Source of the DNA: Thereva unica
Lineage: Eukaryota > Arthropoda > Insecta > Diptera > Therevidae
Assembly (NCBI GenBank): GCA_949987705.1
Contig: OX465281.1
Location: 29,868,942 to 29,932,941, forward strand
Length of the DNA stretch: 64,000 nucleotides
Reading direction: 5' to 3'
A program made the translations under genes and the position numbers. Below are positions 1-10,329 of this stretch, piece by piece (positions within the stretch are counted from its first letter, which is position 1; each line of letters opens with the position of its first letter). The notes under the pieces were generated by a model. It made no database searches, was not told where the DNA came from, and saw only the letters and a list, made by a program, of their open reading frames with translations.

Positions 1-1840
1 GGGGGTAACGAAAGAGGACTATTATCCAGCGAAGCTCCTTTATCCTAGGCTAAAGACACAAATATCCACAAAAAAAGCTTCACACAAAAGGATAAAAGCT
101 GGAAATTAAAAAGTCTCTGCAAACATCATGGCAAGCACAACAAAAGCGGCTGCCAGCGACCGGGAAGGAACGTGAATATTTTTGGGTGGTGGTAATTTCA
201 GGATTCCAACCTTCCCCGGGTATTCCCCTGCTCCACAAACTCCTGGGCTTAAAAAGAATACGCCATAGTCACGGGCCCGAGTAATTAGAATAATGAAATT
301 CTAAAGAGTCGTCCTTAAAGCCTCGCTCGACCCGATGGAGGTGATTAAGACATGTTTGAAACCGCTCCCAAGAGCTGCTCTTCCACTGCTGCTACTCGTC
401 CTGCAATAAGGAACAAAACCCATTCTACCCGGACTTTCATCGTATGTGAATGCGATTACTCACGCATTACCCACGAGAAAAGGACTCTCCATAGTAATTG
501 CGCGGGCAGACGGGACAAGGGGACATCATAATCGCTGTGATACTTGAAGAGGGTTTAATAACCCTTACTACACGGACAAAGCTTTCTCACTGTTACCAAG
601 AGCAAGAAAAATCCTTATTCCTTTAATAGTGAGTCATTTATGGAAAATTGCTAACAGGGAGCTTTATAAGGACTCGGCAAAGGAGACAATACCGTACAGA
701 ATAAATCCGATACGAAGACTACTCCTCAAGCAAGGGGTTGCTGACGACTTTCAGATAAGGAGAATCCTTGAATATAGTGTTATTTTCTGGTGCTATATAC
801 CATGGAATTTAGCCTTGCCATAACTGTTTTCATAAATTTAAGGACATACACTTAAATTTTTCAGGTAAAGCCATTACTGACAGAAAAAAGCTGCGGGGAA
901 TTTTTTTTACCTTTACTTATATCCTTGCTACTAACGCGACATTTTATTTTACAATCTGTTTTTCTTGAGTAAGAAAAATGTTATGGCATATACACTTTAA
1001 CGGTTAAATATCTCATGGAAAAAAAGGACATTTATAAATTTGTGGCTGCCTTTTATGGCATAAAAAAGGGATTTTTATGGTTACGTATTCATGCCTTTCT
1101 CCCAGGGCGCATGAGAGAGAAATATAATTTATTTGTTCATAATTTTAATCTGATATTATTTATATGAAAATCATGGGGGTTGGCTTTTAAAATGACAAAA
1201 GTTATTACTCATTACTTTGTTTCATAATAAATTTGCAGAGAATATCTCGAGCTGGCTATCAGCCATTGATTTTTGTCCCTCTTTGTTGCGGCCTGCAATT
1301 TGAGACTTCCTCCCCCAACTCGACCTACTTATGGCCAGCGCAAGACTCGTTTCAATTTTCGAAACAATTGTTTTCCAACGGTTGGAATCTTTGCGAAGGA
1401 TCACAAGAGGGACCGTAATTTACTTCCTGCTGTGATTTAAGGATAACCATTTATAACATTTGGCAACAGAATATTTAGTTAACGAACGTATACCACAGCG
1501 TCTATGTGGGAGTGCATTGCAGATATCTTGATTGTGTTTATATCTCTACTGCTGTGTTATCGTTTTTGTTAATAATATTGTGGGGAAAATGGGACATTTT
1601 GCAGCAAGGACATCTTCTTATTGAAGCAATGACAATTTCTTTTAGAATTTATGGAATAATAAGATATCGCGATGTAGTGGCCTTAACAAATATTGGAGAT
1701 TAGATTGAATGGTGCTCCTCCTACTCCCTCTTGCAATATTATCAGCACAAACCCAAGTAGAAATTTGTCGAATTTCGATAAGTTTTGGCTAGTTTCATGT
1801 GAGAAAAAATTAATGGTCTTGGCTGTGAAGTATCACGTCC
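1..1840. other. Intergenic, no gene recognised
   Basis: AT-rich sequence with no recognisable domain on either strand. The only open frames are 60-65 codons, including one at 629-823 on the plus strand whose product I do not recognise. No inverted-repeat boundary or poly-A tail was noticed. Confidence 0.5.
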
Positions 1841-1848
1841 GTATTTTA

Positions 1849-2204
1849 ACGTGACAACGTCTATTAATTTGAACGTGACAACGTCTGTTATTACGTTTTG
1901 TATTATTTTCTCAATTAATAAATTATATATTTCGAAGCAAATTATTTTTTTTTGTGTGCGGGACATTTTCACACGCGCGTCCTATCTTAAACCGATTTAA
2001 TAGACGTTGTCACGTCAATAAGGTGAATGAATGTATTTTTCCCGTGTAGAGGATAAATTAGCGAAAATTTTGAGCCATTAACCACCCCCCTAACATGTAT
2101 GGGGGCGGAGATATGATTTTTTTTTGTGTGCGGGACATTGTGCGGGACATTTTCACACGCGCGTCCTATCTTAAACCGATTTAATAGACGTTGTCACGTC
2201 AAAA
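1849..2204. repeat. Inverted and direct repeat around ACGTGACAACGTC
   Basis: The motif ACGTGACAACGTCTATTAA near 1849 recurs inverted as TTTAATAGACGTTGTCACGT ending near 2015, giving a short terminal-repeat-like element. About 70 bp containing TGTGTGCGGGACATT and CACGCGCGTCC (about 1947-2016) is repeated directly at about 2124-2203, with a small internal duplication of GTGCGGGACATT in the second copy. The arrangement suggests a non-autonomous DNA element whose right end was duplicated. Family unassigned. Confidence 0.5.
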
Positions 2205-2512
2205 AGCGAGAAAAACTAAACTAGTAAAACTAGACGAAAGCTCGCCAGTTACTCACGCGAAATTTTCAAGTCGCACTTGACTAGTTAGACTCAAGAATAC
2301 CTGACTAGTTTCTGGTACCTAATTTTCTACTAGCACTAGAATAGTAAGTGTCCAGTGAACTTCGCGAAATACTAGCCAGTTTCATTCTAGTCAATATAGT
2401 CAAAGATTTTTCCTACACATTTCCCTTCAATTCACATGTAAAACCAAACTTCTACGCTAAAGTAGCAAAATGTGATTAATCTTCATCGGACTTTTTATTG
2501 TCGCTGGTTTAA

Positions 2513-3422
2513 GGGGGTATTCTAGTGTAGAAGCATGAATTTGAGGTGTTTTTTCAGCTGCTGTAAATAAAAAACTAAAAATATTTTTACTATACATTTT
2601 TTCACAAGATATTTATTCATGTTTAAAGAATACATAAAAAATAAAAAAAAGTCAAAAAATTAAAAACTGTAAATTTTATAGGTTGTTGAAGTAGGGTGTA
2701 AAAAAAAATGGCGCGCCAAGTTTGCCACGATTCCAACCCTTCTGATGATCTGACCAAAATAAAAAAAACATATTATTAATTTAGATGAATGCTGCTATCG
2801 TACTAACTAAGAAAAAGTGGAAGTTTTTTTTTTGCTAAATTCCGGCTGTCCGAAAAAAAAAATATTTTTTGCCTATTTTTTTGACTTTTCGGAATTTTTT
2901 AAAAATAGTAAAAAACATTATTTTGTTATAATAATAGTTAGTACGATAAAGACATGTATTGAGAACACTCACTGAAAATTTGAAGTAAATCGGTCAAGTA
3001 GAACTTGAGAAATCATGGCAAACTTTTTGAAAAATGTAGTTTCGAGATAAACACGTTTAAAGTTTAGGCAGGGTAAAATTACGCCGGTTTTGAACCATAA
3101 AATGACATTTTATACTTACGTTCATTTAATCCGCGATTCCTGCTCCATACATTGGGCCTTCTTCTACTTCAAAAAAAGCATTTTCCAAACAACAACAAAC
3201 CCTTTTAAGGACATATTCTTGAAAGGTTGAGGTTTGAAAATATCAAAAAAAAAATTTTTTTTTTCAAATTTCTACACTAGAATACCCCTACTAAAATGAC
3301 TATATCTCTGAAAATAATTAAAATTTTAACAAGCCCTTTTAAGGACATATTCTTGAAAGGTTAAGCTTTGAAAATATCAAAAAAAAAGTGATTTTTTCAA
3401 ATTTCTACACTAGAATACCCCC
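2513..3422. mobile_element. piggyBac-like non-autonomous element (TTAA target site)
   Basis: The left end GGGGGTATTCTAGTGTAGAA and the right end TTCTACACTAGAATACCCCC are perfect 20-bp inverted repeats. Each is flanked directly by TTAA (2509-2512 and 3423-3426), the tetranucleotide target of piggyBac elements. The 910-bp interior is low-complexity and has no transposase. The right terminal segment is duplicated in tandem: a block starting near 3200 and ending in the terminal repeat at about 3291 recurs from about 3334 to 3422, so a second right end lies inside. Superfamily assignment rests only on TTAA plus the terminal repeats. Confidence 0.75.
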
Positions 3423-3619
3423 TTAATAAATTGTAAACTCATCTTTTGGCAATCATCAGTCGTTTGGTCATTTTTCGTTTTCATAGCCGCTATGGTCGCC
3501 ATCCTTTAATCTGCTCTTTGTGACTAGTTGTGACTTCTGTAATCTATAATATGTTGTCATAACGGCCGAAATAATTATGCGAAGAAACCAGACAAACCGA
3601 TGAACAGTTAACATTATAT

Positions 3620-3835
3620 AAACCAATTTCATTGCTTCCCATCATTTGCAATCTGTTTAAATTGATACTAAAATGTAGGCCGTTAGTAACCATTCCTAAT
3701 TTGCAATTTGGATTCAAGAATAACCAGTCCACAAGAGATCAAATACATCGAATCACTACTGCCGTAGAACAATCGTTAGAAGAAAAGATATATCGCCGTA
3801 TCTCAGGCCTTTGAAGGGATTCTGCACGAATGATT
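3620..3835 (+). pseudogene. Jockey-like reverse transcriptase fragment
   Basis: The plus frame reads LLPIICNLFKLIL, then IPNLQFGFKNNQSTRDQIHR and ITTAVEQSLEEK. This matches the segment of Jockey-type non-LTR reverse transcriptases between the PIS.LSK.FE block and the FLD..QAFD catalytic block. The next bases still encode an SQAFEGILH-like stretch in another frame, so the copy is frameshifted. It is about 70 codons of an RT domain several hundred residues long, without start, catalytic aspartates or endonuclease. Confidence 0.7.
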
Positions 3836-4029
3836 GATAGTCAAGATGAGAAAACTCCTATCAAAAAATTACTGCCAATTGCTCCAGTCATATCCCTCTG
3901 ATGGCAAATTCAGGATCATGAAGAAGCAGGTTTCGACTTTCGTCGGATACAAGTGGAAGTTCCGCATGAAAGCATATTGGGAACTTAGTTATATTTTCTC
4001 TATACTGCGGATATACCAACAACAGGTGG

Positions 4030-4885
4030 TGAGAATAAAAACTGAGTTAACACTCTGAGAGGATTCTCTTGAGAAAAGTGTTTCGTCCAGAAAGAACACT
4101 CAATTTGGCGTGTATAAAAATTCCCTCAAATTACTTGCATTGACTCAATGAGATGAGAAATGTCAATTTTAGTTCAATATACAAACAGGACACTCAAATG
4201 AACAAAGAGAGAGTTGTAAAGTTTGAAAAAGAAAATAAATACATATGTTAGTAATACAGAGATGCAAAACGGGTGATAATATTTCAAATCATTGTACCGA
4301 TTTAAATTCGATTACGTGCAATGGTTAATCATTTCCTCTCCGATAATGATGGAAAAATTCGTGGTGATGCAGTTCCAAAAGATGATTGGATTTCAAGTTG
4401 AAGTTGGGGAGGCCATTGCCGTTCATAGAACAGCATTTTCGAAAATTGTATGCTGTGCTATTTGTGCGAAGACAAGGGAATTGATTAAATTTCCAGCCAC
4501 CCCGCTAGAAGCAAAAGGAGAGTGTGTAATCTAAATATAAGTTTCCTGGCACAATAGGTGCCTTGGATTGGACTGACTCGGGGATGAATACCTAAACCAT
4601 TCTTTGTCAATTTTTGTACACAAATCTCACACTTCATCTTCACACAAATAACACGTTGAGGCTAGAAACCACAACCCTCAACGTATTTTGAGTGCTTGCT
4701 CAAAGAGAGATTTAAAATTTCATCTTTATTCATACCAAAGTAGAGAGTGCTGTCAAAAGCCAAAAAATGGGAGTGAAGTGTTTTCGTTGAGCTTTAGGAA
4801 AGTAGTTTTTATTCACCCGAAGTTGAGTGCTCTCACAAAAATGTTGAGTGAACACTCGCACTTAGTTTTCATTCACAACACCTAA
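4030..4885. repeat. Diverged repeat with AGTGAACACT motifs
   Basis: Several copies of a motif resembling AGTGAACACT next to TTCATTCACA or ACACTCAATTTGG occur here (near 4095, 4700, 4800 and 4840-4880). The same combination marks both ends of the composite element at 29136-31800. I infer a degenerate relative of that family. Boundaries are uncertain. Confidence 0.35.
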
Positions 4886-5089
4886 TGAGGGTATCTACAT
4901 TGGTATTCCCACAACTAATGCGAAACCGGTTTGTTAGGACAGAGGTATAGAAAGGACAGAATGGTATTATTGTAACATGTTCACCAGAAAACGTGGCGTG
5001 AAAAAAAAACAATGTGCTTTTGATTACTCTCTTGCTCTTACCGTGGGTAGTATACGCCCACAATATCTCCTCAATTGTCTGCAGAGCAA

Positions 5090-5281
5090 TCAGTCTGGCA
5101 GGTCAATTATGAACGTTAATTTATGAACGTTACTAAGTCTATGTCGCCATAGATTTGATATAACTCGCTGATATAACTGATTCTCCATGAACCTTCCGCC
5201 CATAATGTTTCTCAAAATCTTCCTTTCAAAGGAATTTAGCATGTCCTCTATTTTTTGTGCGAGAGTCCATATATGTAGCAT
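5090..5281 (-). pseudogene. RTE-like retrotransposon fragment, pre-C-terminal region
   Basis: The minus-strand frame reads LAQKIEDMLNSFERKILRNI and then MGGRF, LYQRVISNLWRHRL. This fits the region after the RT domain in RTE-like and related non-LTR elements (consensus FERK.LR.I.G ... LY). It is a short fragment with no catalytic residues and ends where similarity fades. The same broad family recurs at 25.6-27.1, 40.4, 58.1 and 58.8 kb. Confidence 0.5.
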
Positions 5282-6529
5282 ATAACAGGGGGATTAGTAT
5301 ATCTTATATTAAGTTTAAAAACGGGCAATTCTTATTTTTACTTAGGAAAAAAAATGTTTGCGTCTGGATGCATACGTCTTCGTTATGGCCCATGGAACTG
5401 ATTTCTCGTCAAGCGGCATTTTTACATTCCAGCCCCTTTCTATCTTTAATTTTCATTAATTCCAGGATTGGTAATTATCGTTTGTCCAAAAAATGAGCTA
5501 TTTGCCCCACTGTGCGACGTAATCCTACCAGGCCATCGATGTTACATGGGTAAAAAGGAAAATCTGAATGCGTAAAAAGGAGAATCTGAAGGAAGAACAC
5601 CTTCATGAGCTATTAAACAGCGACCTGACAGAGGAATTGACGGCTCCACCAATATCTAATGGGGTCTCCACACTGGCGCCACCAAGAATGGAAAAATTTA
5701 GCAAATCATAAACCAACTCAATAATACAAGTATGGTAGCACCAAGCGATATCAGATAATTAGACAAGAGGCATCCGTTCATCAAAAAGAGATATCCAGGA
5801 ACAATTATCGCTATGTAATATTGTTAAGTATACTGAATATACATATAATAAATTATTCTCCACTATTATAGGATAGCCCCATATGATAAAACCGTCGTTG
5901 CCAATGTGTTTTCATCCCAAGCAAAAAACTGATCTGTGATATCTCCACCTTGAGTTTTAAAACTCCACAAATCTACCATTTCTTTATTGACCTTAAAAAT
6001 CCCTATGACAGCAGAGTGTGACATGACAGATATGTACATTAACCATGACCAATGTGAGAAGCCAAGAACCTGACCAATTTATCTATAAAGGACTCCGAAG
6101 AGGAAGTTAAATTGGCTTGTCGCCTCTTCAAGCTACTTTTGGATAAAATAATCCATGAGTCGGGTGTGACGGCAAGAGATACAGTTCACAAATTAAAAAT
6201 AGAATCCTGGGAGATGTGTTAACTACAACAGTACAAATTAGCCATATTAAACGTCGAAGTCGGTGGCATCATCATATTGGGCATACTCCAGGTACTAATA
6301 TGGTAATCTGATTAGAAATCATTGGAAGGATTTTATTCCATAGTCTAATGTGATCAAACGGAGACATCCATTTGAATTGAAAAAAATTCAAAAAATCCAA
6401 CCCAACATTTCAAGTTTTCTTGAGTTTACACAAAACTTAAACATTTTCAAATTGGAATCTTTTAATTCCATTTGGAAATGTTTATATATGATTTTCAAAC
6501 AATTTGTTCTGAAATTTTCCTTTGACATA
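5282..6529. other. Spacer before the U6 gene
   Basis: AT-rich DNA without a recognised gene. The frames at 5257-5496 and 6350-6532 have no identifiable domain. The last 20 bases lead directly into the U6 promoter. Confidence 0.45.
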
Positions 6530-6571
6530 TAATTCACATGTAGACATATTTTCATTGTGGAACTATATATA
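6530..6571 (+). promoter_or_regulatory. U6 snRNA promoter: PSE and TATA box
   Basis: Measured from the U6 start at 6594, a 21-bp block beginning TAATTCACATG (6530-6550, -64 to -44) fits the position and TAATTC...start of the fly proximal sequence element (PSEA). TATATATA at 6564-6571 lies at -30 to -23. In flies a PSE together with a correctly spaced TATA box specifies RNA polymerase III for U6. Both elements appear intact, so this is likely an active gene and not a dispersed U6 pseudogene. Confidence 0.85.
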
Positions 6572-6593
6572 CAGAAATCAAAGGTAGAACCTC

Positions 6594-6610
6594 GTTCTTG
6601 CTTCGGCAGA

Positions 6611-6650
<40 letters not shown>

Positions 6651-6700
6651 GGCCCCTGCGCAAGGATGACACGCAAAATCGTGAAGCGTTCCACATTTTT
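6594..6700 (+). ncRNA. U6: U6 spliceosomal snRNA
   Basis: The 107-nt sequence runs from GTTCTTGCTTCGGCAGAAC to GTTCCACATTTTT and is, as far as I can recall, the canonical fly U6 sequence throughout. It contains the 5' stem-loop, the ACAGAGA box (6634-6640) that pairs with the 5' splice site, the AGC triad (6646-6648), the U4/U2 pairing region and the internal stem-loop. U6 is the catalytic core RNA of the spliceosome and is transcribed by Pol III. No genomic A-tail or truncation is present and the upstream promoter is complete, which argues for a functional copy. Confidence 0.96.
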
Positions 6701-6702
6701 TT
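6696..6702 (+). terminator. Pol III T-run terminator of U6
   Basis: Seven consecutive T residues follow CCACA at the 3' end of U6. A run of four or more T on the non-template strand is the standard Pol III stop and provides the U6 oligo-U tail. Confidence 0.85.
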
Positions 6703-7375
6703 GTGGATTGTATTTTAATTTTTAAAAAATAGGATGTTAAAATAGAAATGCCAAACTTAATGAATTTCGTTCTTTTTTGATACCACCCCTCATCTCTGAA
6801 ATCAGATCTCCATTTTCAAGCTTCTACCAACATTGTAATCCCAAAGCAGCTGCGCAACCCGCAGAATATTTAGCACCCATTGAAGCAATAAATTTTAATT
6901 ATAAAAACCTTATCTATTTCTAAACTTTCCAACGCCCGCCACAGATGTCAGTGGCACATCCACCTACAACACCAGCCGAGTCCTACCTGCCTACACCTTG
7001 CACGACTTTATACGAAAGGTTCAAGTGTGTTCCTCCGATCTATTCTGTTCCTTCCTACAGTTTTCCGGTAACAGAAAAAAAAACATGGTCAAGCGGTACG
7101 CAACAACGCATTGTGATACAAATGGGCGGCAATCAGCGAAGCACCTACTGCGTCTTCACAGTTTTTCACCTGTGGTTGCGTAACCCTCATCGGCGTCAGG
7201 TAAGATTCATTCATTAACTGTCCAAGAGCCCGGCTCCCATCGGATTTGTTTAATAAAAACATGAATGAATAAAATTCTAGTTTTGATGATGTTTTCCAAT
7301 GTTGTTTTTTTAGTTAATCTCCTTCAAAACTGGCAGATGGCGCGAGAGAGGGAAACATTGAATTAATTAAAAACT
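6703..7375. other. Spacer after U6; unrecognised 90-codon frame
   Basis: A 90-codon open frame (6945-7217, plus) encodes a Pro/Ser/Thr-rich N-terminal stretch followed by no identifiable domain. Its end overlaps a CAGGTAAG sequence that could be a splice donor. I see no upstream promoter or relative in the window and do not assign a function. Confidence 0.35.
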
Positions 7376-7650
7376 TATGCTGTGACGCCAAGCCACTAAG
7401 GCTCCGTTACGTTTCGGCGTCATGTAGCAGACATTATAGCCGATTATTCTATGTATTAGTAAACTTGTATATAAGTATTGATCGAATGAACTAAGGTTCT
7501 CCGTAGCATTTTACTTTGATGTAGTAGCTCAGACATAGTGTTAAGTCAGCAATAAGAAATATGTAAAGATATATGTGTTAACCTGTTATGAAGCTCAATA
7601 AATTTTTTTTTATAAATTCTAAAAAAAAAAAAATAATATGCTGTGACGCC
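7376..7650 (+). mobile_element. Retro-inserted A-tailed segment with 14-bp target duplication
   Basis: TATGCTGTGACGCC occurs at 7376-7389 and again at 7637-7650. The 247 bp between them end in AATAAA (7597-7602), a T/A-rich stretch and a 12-13 base A run (about 7622-7633). A long perfect direct repeat flanking an A-tailed insert is the signature of LINE-driven retrotransposition. The insert has no protein similarity I recognise. It may be a 5'-truncated LINE 3' end, a SINE or a retrocopied 3' UTR. Confidence 0.75.
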
Positions 7651-8548
7651 GGCCTGTCAGCCAAAATGTCAGGTATCACGCCTTCGAGATCTATTAATAC
7701 AGTCGACTGGTTTCGGTTGGGTGAAAAAAATGCGAAATGGATTAAGTTTTATCGATTGGGATTAAGGTAATAAAATTTGGGATGAAAATCACAACTTTCA
7801 TTATTTGTTGATAAAAAAAATATTTGATTGGTTTATTCTAGAGCAAAAAGACGTTCTAAACAGGATCAAGACTTTCCTTTTATAGGGGACCAACATAAAT
7901 TAGAACTGATCGAAGTTAAGATAGACACTTTTAGACTAGTCGCAGAACTAGCTGGAAAACCTACGATTGTTCGACACCTACAACACAATTACCATGAATC
8001 ACTCATCAACTTCTTTATTATTCTGGCCAATGTCAACATACTGTCAACAAACAGCTTTTTTAAGAAGCTGTTTAATAGTTTTCGTTTTACCTTGATGATG
8101 GCTTAATCGCTAACCAGAATTGTCGAAGAGATCTGCTCGTAGTCCCAAATTAATAGGTCCCAGCACCTGTTGTAAATGTAAGCTACCAAATCTGAATGTA
8201 GAGCATATGGCAGTACCAATCAAAAGACCTAAAAGAAAATATTAATTACTATTAATTAAAAATATGAAATGTAAGATATAAAAGAAGAAGATTAACCTTA
8301 TTTTAATTTAGGTGTTAGGTTAGGTAAGGTGCGACTGGAATCCCTATCTAGACTATTCAGTGCGTGCCGTTTTGATACCTCCCCCCATACCAACCTGAAG
8401 TTATTGTTGGGTTGATTGTGATGGATGTATAATCCTGTGGAGTTTAAGAAGCTTAGTAATGTGACCTCTTCTGCTGTGGTAAGAATGCTTCAGCTAGGGA
8501 GACTCAACCTCCGCTGAAACGATAACATAGTCCTCAGAGCTTAGCAAT
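7651..8548. other. Spacer with unrecognised 92-codon frame
   Basis: The plus frame 7828-8106 (92 codons) is preceded by another open stretch at 7588-7770. Neither matches a family I recognise. They could be scraps of a decayed element. No supporting signals are seen. Confidence 0.3.
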
Positions 8549-8965
8549 TATGGGGGCCTCGGTAGTCTAGGGTTAAGGCGGCGCCTGACTGCTATCCCAG
8601 AGGTCCCGGTTCGAATCCCGGCCAGCCCCACGGTCCTTCCCCTTTCCACTTTCCCACCTACATAACTTTCCTTCTCTCTTCTTCCCTCTTTACATTCCTT
8701 CTGTCATAGCCGTCCCTAGTCCTTCTCCGCTCCACCAAGCGCATGCCATCGGTTGGTTGATGAGATTCAACTTGTTTCAGGAGGCATAACACTCCAGCGA
8801 GTTGTTCTCGATGCCCCGATGTCACAGTCGCGAAATGATTGCGAGTAGGTGGAATAAAAATATATCGCGACTAGGTTATGACAGTTCCTTCCGGCTAGAG
8901 CTGCTGTTCGACAATGTATACGAAAAAATAGATTGTCGACAATACAAAGGGACTTTCCCTAAGCC
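8549..8965 (+). mobile_element. tRNA-derived SINE, copy A
   Basis: The head GGGCCTCGGTAGTCTAGGG ... GGTTCGAATCCCGG resembles a tRNA D arm and the Pol III B box. It cannot fold as a functional tRNA because the acceptor stem does not pair and the T stem has a missing G. The body, with landmarks CATCGGTTGGTTGATGAGAT, GGAGGCATA, CACTCCAGCGAGTTGTT and a GTCGACAATA tail region, recurs inverted at 34735-35030. Copy A carries about 125 extra bases (roughly 8630-8740) between head and body that copy B lacks. Two copies with a shared non-tRNA body make this a SINE family. Confidence 0.82.
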
Positions 8966-9017
8966 TCTAGTCTGTCACAAAAAAAAAATGACACACTGAA
9001 TGGTATGAAAATGGGTA

Positions 9018-9248
9018 GAGTTTACAGTTCCAAGAGGACAGGATCGGACCGCGCTTGTAGAGCCGTTAAAGAATAAGAGGAAGTGCTCTGACCTCTAGTT
9101 TGAAGATCTCTTTAAGGTCTTCCAGTTCCAGACCGTAACTGCCTAGTGCATGCTGACTGGATTTGGCCGGGCATTTACACAGGAACGGAATAAGCATTTC
9201 CCTCTCGTTCGTCTCCTCGCAACCGACAACCGTTTTCCAGGATATCCA
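9018..9248 (-). pseudogene. LOA/I-like retrotransposon RNase H C-terminal fragment
   Basis: On the minus strand the sequence reads, with small breaks, RERET.IPFLCKCPA, then GSYGLELEDLKEIFKLEVRA. This resembles the end of the RNase H region of LOA/I-type elements (consensus ET..H.LCECPAL...R...LG ... L..I..LE.R.LL.F). The upstream part is cut off by the MITE inserted at 9250. Strongly decayed. Confidence 0.5.
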
Positions 9249-9249
9249 G

Positions 9250-9594
9250 GGCCTGTGCTCCCGCAGACGAAACGAGACTAAAACGAAACGGTTTTGTCAA
9301 AATGCTACCTTGGAAGACGATATCGTCTCGTTTTTGTCTAAACAAACGATGACACATTTGTAATCGTCTTCGTTTAGACGTTAGTGCTGGTTGTATGTGG
9401 TCGGTTTTGGGGTTAAATTGTAAGTTGGGATTGTTAATTATTTTGATAGTTTTAATTTATTTTGCATATTAGGTCAAAATTTACAAACGCAAGGCAGTAC
9501 GAGATTATCGTCTCCAGGAGTAGGAAATATATTTTCGTCTCGTCTCTTTATTTCGTTTCGTTTCTTTATCGTCTCGTCTTCGGGAGTACAGGCC
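9250..9594. mobile_element. Non-autonomous inverted-repeat element, TSD CAG
   Basis: Termini GGCCTGTGCTCCCG and CGGGAGTACAGGCC are inverted, and the similarity continues inward through ACGAAACGAGAC-like sequence to about 40 bp. Immediate flanks are CAG on both sides (9247-9249 and 9595-9597). Length 345 bp. There is no coding capacity. It is one of the GG-terminated, 3-bp-duplicating elements in this window, and CAG fits the CWG/TWA preference reported for PIF/Harbinger transposases. Confidence 0.8.
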
Positions 9595-10325
9595 CAGCTT
9601 TCTAGCAGCAGACGGTAGTCAAAAGTAGCCATTTTTACCCCTCTTATTGAGCTACTAGCGTTCTCGGTGGGCGGTCACTAACGAGGTAGGGGGCAACATG
9701 TAGTATACGCACATGCCGTATCTATCTCGGACTGGTGGAAGTGCGATCATAACCTCCTCGTGGTGGCCACTGGAAGCTGCCCTAGAAGGGATGAGCTAAT
9801 ATGATCAGGCCTACCAAGCCTAGATGTAAAGTTATCGTATCGAGAGCTGTCGTTAAACGATCTCCTCTGGAATAAATGGAATTTAAAAAAATATAAAAGG
9901 GTAGTCTCGCAGTTACCCTCCTACTGGACTAACAAGCAGACCTAGACCCCCACCTTTCTTACCTAAGGTTCTGGACTCACTAAAGGGCCAAGGCAAGGAA
10001 GGCAGGGATGGAGTTGGGGAACCTTCGGAGCATACCAGAGCTCGCTTTCGTGAACATCTTCCATACAGACCGGACACAGGACTGCTGTCGGGAACTCGGG
10101 AAACTAGAACAGCCAAGTGTAAGCGAGAAGCCACTAGGCAGGCTGCTGAACTACGGTCTGGGCCACAAATATGACGTAAAGGATATAATATAATACGCCA
10201 GGCGAATGGCCGCGGTACTTTTGAACCCAACATCGATCTCCAATCTCAGCGAAAGACTTCCTGCTGGGCTAGGTAGTCAATCGCCTTTTCGAGATTTTTC
10301 TAGGGACGTAGGGTTTTGCGGTCCA
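9595..10325. other. Decayed retrotransposon-like sequence
   Basis: More GC-rich than its surroundings, with short open frames on both strands (for example 9913-10233 minus and 10008-10193 plus), but no domain I can name. It lies between an LOA-like fragment and an R1-like fragment and probably belongs to one of them. Confidence 0.35.
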
Positions 10326-10329
10326 GGCC

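Noticed and set aside
6388..6696. A 102-codon minus-strand frame over U6
   Set aside because: It is antisense to the U6 gene and promoter. The frame is incidental.
7380..7650. An LTR pair (TGTGACGCC at both ends)
   Set aside because: The repeats are only 14 bp and the insert ends in AATAAA plus an A run, so target-site duplication of a retro-insertion explains it better.
8549..8630. A functional tRNA gene
   Set aside because: The B box is good, but the acceptor stem does not pair, the T stem lacks a base and a related sequence at 35 kb shares a long non-tRNA body. It is a SINE head.
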